64,000 bases of DNA from the NCBI GenBank assembly GCA_021234155.1, contig JAJEKV010000019.1:5284284-5348283 (forward strand), given 5' to 3'. Of the stretch, positions 21,154 through 31,199 are shown in pieces (positions within the stretch are counted from its first letter, which is position 1; every line of letters begins with the position of its first letter). Source of the DNA: Isoetes taiwanensis (lineage: Eukaryota; Streptophyta; Lycopodiopsida; Isoetales; Isoetaceae). A model generated the notes under the pieces. The model saw only the letters and a program-made list of their open reading frames with translations, did no database searches and had not been told where the DNA came from. Made by a program: the position numbers and the translations under genes.

Positions 21154-22838
21154 ATGGGCACAAAAAAAGTATTCGCTCCACGTCCACAAATTGTCGAGAA
21201 TACAAGGGTTACTAGGACAAAGATGGTGTATGCCATATTAGGAGAGATGCACCACGTTGAATGTGCTGGTCCTGCCATAGCCATAAAAGATAAGAATGGC
21301 AAGGATTGTTGTGATATAGTTGGAATGAATGAACGCAATAACCTTTGGGTTGACCTGGTTACTCTCTTACAATTCCTTGTCAAATATTATGACTTAACAG
21401 TTGCAGAAACTAATGGTGAGATTGAAGTTTGCATAAAATTGGATGAAATGGAACTGACCAAGTTTGAGAAGTATGAGAGGGTATCCGTTGTCATCATGAA
21501 TAGAGCAATTGAGAATGCAATTGCACATGCTAAATCAAAGAGCAACAAGAATAATAAAAAAGATGTAGAGGTGATGGACGAGGAGAAGAAGCGTCTTGGA
21601 AAAATGGTTCTCATGTCAATCTGAAGATGACACCTGGTGGTTAGGTCTCTTTAAAGTTCAGAAAGAAACCCACGAGGTATTGAAATGGGTGTTCAATCAA
21701 ACTGACATCCCGAGTCTAATATCTAGATTCGAGGGAGGGGAAAAATTGCAAGTAGATCACTATGGATCTTACAAAGTAATTTTTCACTTGGCGTCCGACT
21801 TAAAAAACGAGAAAACAATGTACAACATAAGTGGAGGAGGACAAGGAACATGCAAAAGTTGTGCATCTTGCAATCATGCAAGGAAGTCAAAAATCTTTGG
21901 GAAGACTGTTTCAACCTTGTCCCTTAACCAAGCAAATGCTCCTAATAGAGGAGAAGAAGATCCCAAGTTCCATGGCATTTTCCCCATTCCATTAGAGAGG
22001 GTTCATATCTCGCACTTTGCACGGCTTTGTGAGAATCATCGACAAGATGATATTTTTGAGTTGCAGATTCGTGTGGAACATTTCGACAAGAAGAGAAGAG
22101 AGAAAGGAATTCGTAGAGTTGAACATGTTCTATCGTAAGCGTGTTTGCATGGTGGCAATGTAAGATTAGAGCTCGATGAGAAAACGAGGGGGAAGAACAA
22201 GTGTGCCTCGTAAGGTGTCAATTGGAGGGGTGAAAACTCGGCGCTTCATAAAGAATCATAGAGAGGCTCGAAGCGGAAACCGGATGGGAGAAAAGGTCTA
22301 TGAATTTGGAAAATTGCTGGTTGATGCGGAGCAGGACCGCATGAGATGGCGTTCGTTCGGCATTGAGGAAAAAAAAAAAAAGCATGGGATGCATTGCCCG
22401 AATTGTTCCCATACATTCGGAGAATGGACCTCACAAGAGAAGATGCGTAAATGTTCGTGCAAGCGAATAACAAATTTATTAAAGCTTTCATAGACGCATG
22501 GGGAGAGAGTGAAGTCACGCACTACTTGCACATCTTTTGGGCTCATGCACCTTGGTTTTTAGGAAGTATGGAAGCCTAGCGATTAATGGAGTGCACAAGG
22601 CATGGAGAAGTCGCATAAACAAGCTAAAATAGCCTTTCATCATAACACTCAAAGAGGGGGAAATGTGGGAACCAACCCTCTAAGACAGGATGACGAGTGG
22701 TTTTATAGAAGGGCGATGGCTAAATTTACAAGAAGGTCGCTTTTAAGGAGCAACCCGAAGTCGGTCGTAAACACCATTGGCATAATCTTTGAAGAGAAAA
22801 CGGAAAAGTTGCTTGGCAAAATTCTAGGGCCCCACTAG
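21154..22838 (+). pseudogene. Large unknown cassette protein, at least three frameshifts
   Basis: Successive frames give MGTKKVFAPRPQIVENTRVT to EEKKRLGKMVLM (21154-21620). Then come EDDTWWLGLFKVQKETHEVL, SCASCNHARKSKIFGKTVST and GIFPIPLERVHISHFARLCE (to 22138), a middle piece with VYEFGKLLVDAEQDRMRWRS (22176-22493), and a last piece with GMEKSHKQAKIAFHHNTQRG ending at 22838. Intended length is about 540-560 residues. The central C-x2-C motif, the F-P-IPLERVHI-H segment and the late G-EKSHK-AK block resemble, from memory, a widespread repeated family seen in invertebrates and protists, possibly transposon-encoded; this is unverified. No DDE or HUH triad is identified. It is the largest cassette gene and the best candidate for a mobility or replication protein. 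Confidence 0.45.
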
Positions 22839-22904
22839 CATCGCAACAAAGGGAGATCTAAGAGACAAAGAATCGGTAAAAGTATACTTGTAATGTGTAG
22901 TATG

Positions 22905-22967
22905 TTCACCGGACGCCAAGTACTTGCCTCCAACCTTGTTTGCTGGCTGTAACCGGCGTCGTGTGAT
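22905..22967. repeat. Cassette hairpin H7
   Basis: TTCACCGGACGCC pairs with GGCGTCGTGTGATC around a loop of about 35 nt. It lies between the convergent large gene and gene F. A further single arm, GGCGTCGTGTGAAG, lies at 23032-23045. Confidence 0.7.
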
Positions 22968-23193
22968 CTTATTTGTATCATCTGGTAGAGAACGATGAGA
23001 GTTCGCTATTGCTTGCATTTATGTGGCTTCGGCGTCGTGTGAAGCTTTACAAGATAATAATAAAAAAGGGTTACTTTTGATTAAAGTTGTGAAAGATGTT
23101 ACATTGAAAAACAAAATACAACGACTCATTGTTGCTCGGTCGCGAGCTCTTCTTCATTATCTTCATCATCATCATCAGCTCGGATCCCTCGTC

Positions 23194-23607
23194 TTAGCCT
23201 TCATCTCTTCCCCTCAAGCGAGCAATCACCCTATCCAAACGTTCCTCCAATCTGTCCACCATCTCTTTGTACATGTTCCACTCCTGTCCCAATAGCACAA
23301 CGTGTTCTTCTGCCTGAATTAGCATCCTCGTTGCCGTCATAACCACCTCAGTGCAGTTGTTGGGGCATGTCATCCTGTCCAGCCTTCTATTCAACCGCCT
23401 GATTTGCCTCTCTTGGCTACGAAGCATGAGAAGGTTGAATTCATTCTCTTCTTCTTTCTGCTGAATTGTAACGGCATTTTCCTTTAGAAGATCATCTTGC
23501 TCCTTCAACCTCTTCATTAGAACACCCAACACTATGTCAGAAGGGAGTTCTATCCTCTTCGTTTTTTCCTTATCAGCGGTTGAGGATGTGGAGGCCATAG
23601 ATGACAA
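23194..23607 (-). CDS. Cassette gene F, intact coiled-coil protein of 137 residues
   Basis: An uninterrupted frame starts MSSMASTSSTADKEKTKRIE. The block LPSDIVLGVLMKRLKEQDDL (residues 22-41) matches the conserved motif of E1 and E2. Charged heptads follow (QQKEEENEFNLLMLRSQERQ, IRRLNRRLDRMTC) and the C-terminal part is EEHVVLLGQEWNMYKEMVDR, LEERLDRVIARLRGRD. Nearly the whole protein after residue 30 is predicted coiled coil. It is convergent with the large gene, and hairpin H7 lies between them. A TATA box lies about 85 bp upstream. It is the only intact member of its family in the window, so it is the best reference for the family. Its role is unknown; oligomerisation is likely. Confidence 0.65.
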   Translation of the reverse strand: MSSMASTSSTADKEKTKRIELPSDIVLGVLMKRLKEQDDLLKENAVTIQQKEEENEFNLLMLRSQERQIRRLNRRLDRMTCPNNCTEVVMTATRMLIQAEEHVVLLGQEWNMYKEMVDRLEERLDRVIARLRGRDEG

Positions 23608-23687
23608 ATGGGAGGGACGTTAAGATTATAGAAGTGAGGAGCAAAGACTCTAACCGGCGGAAGGAGCACAATGCAAGGACCTCAATT

Positions 23688-23695
23688 TATACATA
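23688..23695 (-). promoter_or_regulatory. TATA box of cassette gene F
   Basis: TATAAATT on the minus strand, about 85 bp upstream of the gene F ATG. It matches the arrangement at E1 and E2. Confidence 0.55.
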
Positions 23696-23830
23696 TTAGC
23701 GCTTGAACATATTAAACACATTCATTTCTTTGTGCACGTGTCGGCCGGATTAAATGGGTTGTCCGCTAGAACACATTAATGGTGCTTGTCATTTGGAACA
23801 CATTAATAACTATTCTAACTACATTTGTAT

Positions 23831-23894
23831 ATCACACCACGCTGAAATCGCACACGAGCTTTAAAACCCTATGAAGGGTTTCGCCCGTGTGATC
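23831..23894. repeat. Cassette hairpin H8
   Basis: ATCACACCACGCTGAAAT pairs with GGTTTCGCCCGTGTGATCC around a loop of about 30 nt that contains its own small stem (AAAACCCTATGAAGGGTTT). It lies between gene F and gene G. Confidence 0.7.
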
Positions 23895-24044
23895 CGTCTT
23901 GTCATTCTCTCTCTACCACGGATATTGAAAATTAAAAATAGGAAACGTAATATTATTCGCACATTTGTCAAAAACTTTTCCCATTGAGAAATAAAACCAT
24001 TACAAACATTAAAAAAAAAGGGCCCTCTAGGAGGAGCCCGATGC

Positions 24045-24455
24045 CTATGATCGCCGGGCAAGCTCTTCCCGGAGGGCGGTGATAATTTTTTTTCTGCTCC
24101 TCCAACATGATTGCCCGCCCGCAACCACGTTCTCATATTCCGCAACCTTATCTTCCCGCTCATCGAGTTGAGCTCGGGCAGCCTCTCCCCGCTTGATTGC
24201 GCCCCTAAGCCTCTCTTGGAGGTTATATCTCGTCGTGCGCGCAATTCGCGGTCTAAGGCAGCCCACGATTGTCGCGCACTAAAATCACCTCCTCAGTAGA
24301 AGGCGGCCTTTTCCTCTCGCCGCAACCAGCTTGGCGGCGTCTTCATCATTCTTTTTTCTTTTAGAAGGATCCGTTCCTCCGCTTCAAAGACGCGAATGTT
24401 TTGAATTTCCTTGACCAAAACTTGAGACAAGATCTCGGCGAGGATGGAACCGGAG
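24045..24455 (-). pseudogene. Cassette gene G, coiled-coil protein, frameshifted
   Basis: It begins MASAPVPSSPRSCLKFWSRK (from about 24455). A frame change then gives TDPSKRKKNDEDAAKLVAAR (near 24375), and a final frame (24266-24045) reads TTRYNLQERLRGAIKRGEAA, RAQLDEREDKVAEYENVVAG and KKIITALREELARRS. The MAS-Ser/Pro start, basic patch and coiled-coil end resemble the layout of genes E and F, but the ITLAWVMKRFKE motif is not seen. At least two frameshifts break it. A TATA box lies about 105 bp upstream, and hairpin H8 follows the stop at roughly 150 bp. Confidence 0.4.
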
Positions 24456-24558
24456 CTGAGGCCATTGAAAGTGATGGGAGAAACAGGAGAGATGGATGAG
24501 GGGCGGATGTGGTAGAACAGGAGATGGTGGATAGGAAAGACAAAGGCCTCCGACGTTT

Positions 24559-24567
24559 TATATAGAA
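24559..24567 (-). promoter_or_regulatory. TATA box of cassette gene G
   Basis: TATATAAAA on the minus strand about 105 bp upstream of the gene G start. It is consistent with the other cassette promoters. Confidence 0.55.
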
Positions 24568-24623
24568 ACTAGAGATACGTTGGAATCTACGGTTTACATG
24601 AAAACCGATAAAGTTGTGTAATA

Positions 24624-24690
24624 ATCCTACGAGGCGAAATTATAGCATGCAATTAGGCAACGGTAGCCTATGTTCGCATCATGGGATCCG
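24624..24690. repeat. Degenerate cassette hairpin H9
   Basis: CTACGAGGCGAAAT and TTCGCATCATGGGATC retain the family pattern with several mismatches. The loop holds GCAATTAGGCAACGGTAGCC, related to the H5 and H6 loop. Confidence 0.5.
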
Positions 24691-24871
24691 TCATATCCCA
24701 GCCCATCTGTATGCGGGCCGTATAAAAGACAGTGTTATTGTGGCAAATAAGATGCCACGTCCTTGGCATGACGTTGTCATCCACAAGCCACGTATGTGAA
24801 TAGACGTTGTTATCCACATGCAAATTCGCATTTACCTGCAAGTTATCACATAATCTAGCTAGATATTTGTG

Positions 24872-25342
24872 TTACATATACTTTTCCATTAATAAATTAG
24901 GAATTTCTAACTTCTTGTAGATCTCCCCTAGTACCATTTCCAATACCATCTTCTTGAGAGGAGAGTTGTAGGGCTGACAAATCATGTCCACTATCTCCCT
25001 GTTCGTCGCTAGGTTCTTCACTACGTAACCAAGATTGCTTCTAGTTTCCCCAGATCTTAACCGGCCTTTGCTAGTGTTGTAAACGGACCTTGTGGCCGTG
25101 ACCCTGCGTCTGAATGCACCTGATCCAAACTTCAGTTCCTCTATCGGTCGATAATGCTTCTTCCTTTCTCGCAAGCCAAGGGGTGTTTTCTTCAAATTCT
25201 TTAACCTACATTGAAGCCCAAAGTTTGCTCTTTCGAGCTCTTGGATCTTTTCTTGCAGCTGCCCTATCACCAATTTGGACTTGTCCACTTCGTATCTCAA
25301 AGAAGTTTCCCTCCCCAAGCCATCATTCCTTTCCTTCATCAC
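24872..25342 (-). CDS. Unknown cassette protein H, 156 residues, coiled coil plus basic region
   Basis: An uninterrupted frame begins MMKERNDGLGRETSLRYEVD. A coiled coil follows (KSKLVIGQLQEKIQELERAN, about residues 21-50), then a basic stretch (LKKTPLGLRERKKHYRPIEE; RRRVTATRSVYNTSKGRLRS) and a C-terminal helical region (NREIVDMICQPYNSPLKKMV, LEMVLGEIYKKLEIPNLL). The basic middle suggests nucleic-acid contact, which is inference. It lies just downstream of protein I on the same strand with about 50 bp between, so one transcript for both is possible. No family recognised. Confidence 0.5.
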   Translation of the reverse strand: MMKERNDGLGRETSLRYEVDKSKLVIGQLQEKIQELERANFGLQCRLKNLKKTPLGLRERKKHYRPIEELKFGSGAFRRRVTATRSVYNTSKGRLRSGETRSNLGYVVKNLATNREIVDMICQPYNSPLKKMVLEMVLGEIYKKLEIPNLLMEKYM

Positions 25343-25389
25343 GATTGAGTAATGAAGCGAGAGAAAAAAAGAGTCTTCTTTGGTTTAAG

Positions 25390-25737
25390 TTACAATTCTC
25401 TTGTGACAATCGGGCGGCTCATCTCAAGGAACCAGTATTCGATTCGAATGCCTTCATCCTCTCTCAATCTCTCACAATATCCCAAGAGGCCAGAGTTACC
25501 GTCACCACAAAATCGGACTAAACTTGAAACGTCCCGAAATGACGGTTTCTTGCCACTCAACGGATCCAATGGATATAAACTGCCATCCGCCCAGATGTCG
25601 ACACTTTTTGAGCCTGCAAGACGCAACATGTCGAGGTCTAAGTTCTTATTTTTTAGACCTCCTTTTTTGCGATTGAAGACTGGAGCATATTCCTGAGTCA
25701 GTTGGATCCTTATCCACACATCATTTGGAGCTTCCAT
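25390..25737 (-). CDS. Unknown cassette protein I, about 115 residues
   Basis: The likely start is MEAPNDVWIRIQLTQEYAPV at 25737; an earlier in-frame Met at 25794 is possible. The protein continues KKGGLKNKNLDLDMLRLAGS, KSVDIWADGSLYPLDPLSGK, DVSSLVRFCGDGNSGLLGYC and ends LEMSRPIVTREL. It is a globular-looking mix without low complexity. No catalytic motif or family is recognised. The upstream side carries a single hairpin arm (GGATCGCACGGCGCGAAATG, 25748-25767), so the gene lies at the edge of the cassette next to the right-end sequence that is duplicated at 40.9 kb. Confidence 0.5.
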   Translation of the reverse strand: MEAPNDVWIRIQLTQEYAPVFNRKKGGLKNKNLDLDMLRLAGSKSVDIWADGSLYPLDPLSGKKPSFRDVSSLVRFCGDGNSGLLGYCERLREDEGIRIEYWFLEMSRPIVTREL

Positions 25738-25739
25738 AT

Positions 25740-25996
25740 CGCGTGGATCGCACGGCGCGAAATGAATGTGTACAATTTGTATGCCCCAGCACAATTCGCT
25801 TCGTTTGAGGCTCAGTCCGTACTAACCTCGTTTTTGAAATTTGCAACCCCGGTTACGAACTTTTAAGGCGCAATCGCAGCGCCTCGAAACAAAAGTCTAA
25901 TACAAAGCTTCAACCTACACATTCAAATTTTGAAATGTAGAAGGCGGGAATGGACTCTAAATGAAAATAGGGCAAGACAAGAATCGGTGATGCGCA
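25740..25996 (+). repeat. Right-end sequence of the large element, copy A, left half
   Basis: CATATCG.GTRGATCGC, TATGCCCCA.CACAATT, CCGTACTAACC and GATACAAAGCTTCAACCTAC (with local gaps) match 40950-41270. The match resumes after the nested CACTA-like element at 39351. The sequence was therefore continuous before that insertion. Confidence 0.7.
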
Positions 25997-26459
25997 TGAC
26001 ACAAGGCACCCAAAATTAAAACTCTACATGGTTTTTCCCATGGTTATGACTATAAAACCATTCTACAAAACAAATGCATGTTTGTGGGTTGATATCATTA
26101 AAAACTATATGTGGCTAAATTAATGGGTTCTCTTGTAAGGTTTGTTAGAATGGTTAGATGGATGGGCTTCTTTATAGAGTTTGTCAAAATGGTATTACAT
26201 GTTGGTAAATGAATGTGGTATATTATACCGTTTTAAGGGTATGGTTTATCCATGTGGTACAACATGAAGGTTGTGGATGTGGTTTAATATGGTGTTCTTT
26301 CATGTGATTCTATAATGTGGTTCATTATTGTGGTAAACCGACATGACTAAATGTCATGGTAAATGCACTAGTCATGCTATGGTAAATGCACATGGTTTGC
26401 AATGTGCTAGAAATTACTATCAATTTAGGTGTATTTGTTTGTTCCAAATATGCATGGTT

Positions 26460-26740
26460 TTGTTATGGTCATTTATAAACTGATAATAAACTAATAATGA
26501 TAACTAGTAAACCAATAATGATAAACAATAACGTGATTTATTAACCAATAATGATAACAAAAAGTAATATCTTATTAACCAATAATGATAACCAAAACTA
26601 ATAATGATTAACCTGATAACAAAAAGTAATATCTTATTAACCAATAATGATAACTAAAACTAATAATGATTAACCACTAAAACAATAATGATAACCAGTA
26701 ATGTCATTTATAAATCAATAATGATAACCAGCATGTTGTT
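26460..26740. repeat. AT-rich minisatellite, AATAATGATAAC motif
   Basis: The motif CCAATAATGATAAC recurs more than ten times in about 280 bp. It includes two copies of a longer unit containing AAAAAGTAATATCTTATTAA. It lies in the left subterminal part of the CACTA-like element. Confidence 0.8.
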
Positions 26741-27099
26741 TGTAGCATTTCAAGTTTAGTAGACTAATTGCAAATGGTTATGGACTGTAGTGGCTTCTAC
26801 AAAAATTAGGGAGCAAGGGGATTTGAACCCCATCCATTTCCAAAACTCTTAAAGAATGATAAATTTATTTCCAGAAATATGCAACAGCTGCTTTCAGTGC
26901 TCCAAACTTTGAGCTAATACTGCACTTGCACTTGATACTGAAACAAGGATACATAAAATAAAACATGCAACAAAACTTTAAAAAAGAATGAATGATCAAA
27001 ATGTTTGGGCCAACCGTTTTGGATCCTTGAATCATGTCAAGAAAGTGCTTGAAACTGCAAGAACAGACAAAAGCTATAACCCTTTACCTGTAGCAGACG

Positions 27100-27200
27100 A
27101 AGTGTTTGCAGGAGCAGAAGCTGTTTCCCATGTCAAAGCAGATATTTAGCTATTGCTACAAATGCAGAATCAGTGAAAAAGCTGATCTACATTACATGTT
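27100..27200. repeat. Direct repeat flanking the LINE portion, left copy
   Basis: CCCATGTCAAAGCAGATATT, then CAGAATCAG.GAAAAAGCTG and ATCTACATT.CATG, recur at 29300-29370 just after the LINE poly(A). The copies are diverged and about 90 bp long, too long for a normal LINE target duplication. Confidence 0.7.
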
Positions 27201-27299
27201 CAAATAAAAAATAGTAAGAAGGGGAGCCTCTGAAGCTTATCTTTATATTTTATATTTACCTCTAGCAGCTGTACTTGCTAGTAGTCATGTTTATTTCTC

Positions 27300-29292
27300 C
27301 TCGGCCTTGATTGCTGATAAAGCTTCCTATAACAAAATTGAGCAATGTATCAGAGAATTTATCTGGCAGGGAACTCATTTATCTTCTTGGGATGAGCTGA
27401 CTCACAGCAGGAAGGATGGGGGCTTGGGATGTAAATCTCTTCACCTCCAGGCCCAGATTCTAGGTGCAAAGAATGTCTGGAAAGCTATCTCTGGTTTCCA
27501 ATCCCCAGCTATGGACTTTATCAGATTTTGGTTTAGTAAGAGTAAACCTTTAGGGAGTCCTTCATTGATGCACCAACTCCCAGTTCTCGCCTTCTATAAC
27601 TTTCACTTGTCTTTTGCTAATACTTCCCTCTTGCTTAGGAACATCTTCAAAGCTTGGGAGAAAGTGGCTACTAAATTCACCCATGATAAGTTGACCAACT
27701 CAGTAAGGGACACTTCTATTTTTTGGTCTCCCACCTTAGCTCCCCCATCCTATTCTGCTATGGCTATATGTCACCCGACCTGTTATAAGAAATGGCATAA
27801 GGCTAACATTCTTCATGTTAGGGACCTTATAGATGAGGCCCGATAACTGGATCCCTTGGGAGATAATCAAAAGAAAGTTGGGGAGGGGCCACTCATAGAA
27901 CTATTTATAAGCAGGTAGTGAGCATCTACTCTCCCCTTTTGGGAAAAGATGGTAATGGGGAAAGTCATTCTCCTTTGAATTGGTTCTTCAAGGTTAAGAG
28001 GAGTTATAAAGTCTCCAAGATTTATCGTGCTTGCCTTCCTCAGAAAAAGAGAAAGCATGCCTCCATACAGGGCCTGTCACTAAAAAAGTTCAAGAAAACT
28101 ATCTTTTCCAATTGGCAGTCCTATTCCTGTCCCAAAATTAAAGTCTTTGCTTGGCTTGTCCTCCATAATGCTCTTCTCTCTCATACCAATATGATCAAGA
28201 GACAATTCAAGAATATTCATAGCCCTCTTTGCTCTCTTTGTGGTACCCATGATGAAACCGTCATCCATATTTTCAAGTGTCTCAAGGTCAAGGAATTCGG
28301 AATTGGTTGTCCCAAATTAGTCCCAACCTGAAAATTCCAGTTTGGACACCATTTCCACCTCTCTTAACAACTAGCTGCAACCCTCGATTCCAAAGTTAAC
28401 TCAACCATCCTTCAACTTGCCCCCGTGGATTGTCCGAAGCCGCGTAAATAATGTGGCACCGCGGATAAGAAGTGTGATCTTGTGCGGATGAAGCTCAACT
28501 TTCAATTTGAGTGACCCGGATGTGCTATGGCCTATAAGACCATAAAACGAGAAAATTTGATTCGACCGCTTCTTTGGGGAACCTTTAAGTCTAATTTCTT
28601 TATTGTCCGTTTTAACTCCCTGATTGACCCGAATTCCTTTGTGGACTGCAGCATTTTTGAACAGTGTGGTGCAGGTCTTCAGGGGGACAATTCTGCCGGA
28701 TGACGTGCCTACTCACCACTCAGGGACCCCAAGACAAGCTGTTAGAGCGACCTTTCGCCTCAAATTTCTTCTGAAAGAAGCATACAACGCTCATATTTTG
28801 CACAAGTTTATTGGTGCCAACAACCGACTTCTGACAGAGAAGCAGTTCTCCTGTTTAAGGTCTATGTATTACTACCACAAAGGTAGATGTGAAGCTGCTG
28901 CTGGTGTCTTATTGGACATTATACAGGTCCCCATTGATGAATTGTTGCTACTTACCCCTTCCCCGGCGAAATCAACCGGATGGCACCCCGCTTTTTGCCA
29001 TGCCTATCTCTTACTCACTCCTCCTTCCGGATCTGCCTTTTTGCAATCCCTGCTTCCCTTCTCAATTTATCGCCTCTCCCGCCTCATACTCCCCCTCCTT
29101 CATGTAATCCTCCTCTTGCAGATGGAATTTGGCTTTGATGGTGCTCCTTCAGCAAATGGTTTTTGGTTGTAATTTTTGGTCTGGTTTTTCTGAGACTGAT
29201 ACTTGGTATTTGGGCTCTGAGCCCCATTTTGTATGGTTTTAATTTATGATCAATAGAATCCTTCCTTTTCCTCAAAAAAAAAAAAAAAAAGG
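27300..29292 (+). mobile_element. LINE 3' portion with ORF2 C terminus and poly(A) tail
   Basis: The first frame (27307-27846) reads IEQCIREFIWQGTHLSSWDE, DGGLGCKSLHLQAQILGAKN, the region downstream of the RT thumb in plant L1-type ORF2. The second frame (27918-28331) carries the zf-RVT region, SCPKIKVFAWLVLHNALLSH followed by CSLCGTHDETVIHIFKC, with its C-x2-C and H-x4-C ligands. A third frame (28624-29172) has no recognised domain and may be foreign sequence. An 18-20 bp poly(A) at about 29274-29291 marks the 3' end. The endonuclease and RT catalytic parts are absent, so it is a 5'-truncated, frameshifted copy. Confidence 0.75.
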
Positions 29293-29299
29293 AGCGTAA

Positions 29300-30125
29300 G
29301 TTTCCCCATGTCAAAGCAGATATTTGGCTAACACAGAATCAGGGAAAAAGCTGATCTACATTGCATGATCGGATATGTTCTGATCAAGGCCAGAAAAGCC
29401 ATGGGCGCCATGGCTATGGCATCCGAGCCTTATCGCATGCACTAGAATGACCATTTGCATCTTCATACTTCTTCCTTTGTAATCTTTTGAATATATCAAG
29501 AACATTTGGCCCTAAAACATGACTGCCTTTTGCTTTGAAGGTTCTTCTATTTGTCATATCTCTGATCTGCTCAGTGATTAAGAAAAAAATTTACATTAGA
29601 AATGGCACGAAAATATGCAAGACTGATAATAAAAAACCACAGATTAAATGCTCACATTATGATCTCAGAAAAATATGGAAGACTAATAATAAAAAATCAG
29701 AGATTAAATGATGCTTACCTTATGCTCTCCTAATGAGCAGGAAGAAGCCCAACGATTCTTGAGAAAGATACCAACAGATTGCCGCCAAAAGAGCTCCAAG
29801 ATGAGGATAAAAGAGAGTAATTGATTTGGAGGGGCACTCGCTGCAGCCTGCTGCTCTGCCCTGCTGTCCGCCTCTCTACTATCGGGGGCGCCCTCCTTGC
29901 TCCTCCTCTCCTCCCTAATAGAAGCCTACAGACAGGATCCTCCTCTAACTCTCTGACTGATCTCCCTCCCTTTCCTGGCGGGTTCCTGAATATCCCGCCG
30001 CTCCTCTTCTCACGTTCAATAGCAGCAGGTTAGGTTAAATTTCTTTTAGGGTTTTCATTTAGTTTAGGTTATATTTTCTACGTTTTCTTTTTTAAGTCCT
30101 CAACCTAGCGATGGTTCTAAGTACG
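29300..30125. other. No gene recognised after the LINE
   Basis: It holds the right copy of the LINE-flanking repeat (29300-29370) and AT-rich sequence. A short frame at 29821-30033 has no family signature. Confidence 0.4.
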
Positions 30126-30147
30126 CCCGATTTGGGTTGGCCTCCCA

Positions 30148-30440
30148 CGGAAACCCTTCCGGGTTTTAGTGGAAACCCTTCCGGGTTTTAATGGAAACCC
30201 TTCCGGCTTTCCATGGAAACCCTTCCGGGTTTTAGTGGAAACCCTTCCGGGTTTTATTGAAACCGGAAGGGGTTTCCATGGAAACCCTTCCGGTTTTCGA
30301 GAAATTGAAAACCCGAAGGGTTTCCCCTAAAACCCGGAAGGGTTTCCATGGAAAGCCGGAAGGGTTTCCATATTGGAAAGCCGGAAGGGTTTCCATGGAA
30401 AGCCGGAAGGGTTTCCATGGAAAGCCGGAAGGGTTTCCAC
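30148..30440. repeat. Palindromic array of GGAAACCCTTCC units, large inverted repeat
   Basis: About six units of 22-25 bp read TGGAAACCCTTCCGGGTTTT in the first half. The second half has about six inverted units, AAGCCGGAAGGGTTTCCATG. The array forms a roughly 290 bp imperfect palindrome. Related single or paired units lie at 30570-30690 and 35490-35583. Confidence 0.85.
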
Positions 30441-30566
30441 AAAAGTATTATTTTTTTAAATATTTACACACGTGAGCCTTTATGGCTCACGCTTTTCCAC
30501 ACGCGGGACATTAAAGGCGCCCCATCATCGAAATGCGTCATTTAAAATTTGATCAAAATTCAAATT

Positions 30567-30695
30567 TTGAGTGGAAACCCTTCCCAATTTCCTTGCACGA
30601 TGGAAATTGGGAAGGGTTTCCATAGGAGGAAGGGTTTCCACAAAATGAGGAAAACAGGTTAGGTTTCCACATGAGGAGGAAAATAGTTAGGTTTC
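30567..30695. repeat. Satellite units related to the palindromic array
   Basis: GTGGAAACCCTTCCCAATTT and its inverse AAATTGGGAAGGGTTTCCAT form a second small palindrome. Two diverged TTAGGTTTCCACATG copies follow. Confidence 0.7.
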
Positions 30696-31199
30696 CACAT
30701 GCAGTTAGAAACTTCGATAGATGCGTGCGATGTGAAGTTGCACTCTATTATGTTGCATCATGGCACTATGCTCTACATAATCTCTATTGCATAACCTTTG
30801 TCTTTGTTAAATATTCTTCCGTCGTACACGCAAGAGACCAAAAGAAAAAAAGAAACAAACTTATTAAGTAAATGATAAATGTAACATGAAAGAACAAACT
30901 TAAGTATTTGATAAATGTAAGCAAACTCAAGTACTTGATAAATGTGACAAGTGTTTTGATACATATGAGTCATAAACCCTTGGCCTTGTTATGAGAAAGC
31001 CACAATGCATACAATAACGCAATAGCAGAGGAGAGGACTTGTCGCTCTCCTCGGATCTGCGAGGAAGAGTTAAACCAATTCCGTCCAACCTATAAAAGAA
31101 AATCATGTGAAGTGGTTAGTATGGATACTTTCCAAGTCATGTGCAAAAAGAAGAGAAATTAAAGGGTTTATTGTGATGTACCGAAAGCAAAGACTAGAC

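Noticed and set aside
14874-25800. Giant-virus-derived insertion as the origin of the cassette
   Set aside because: Compact TATA-driven genes and gene-end hairpins invite this idea, but no capsid, polymerase or packaging ATPase was recognised and short spliceosomal-type introns seem present. Left open, not claimed.
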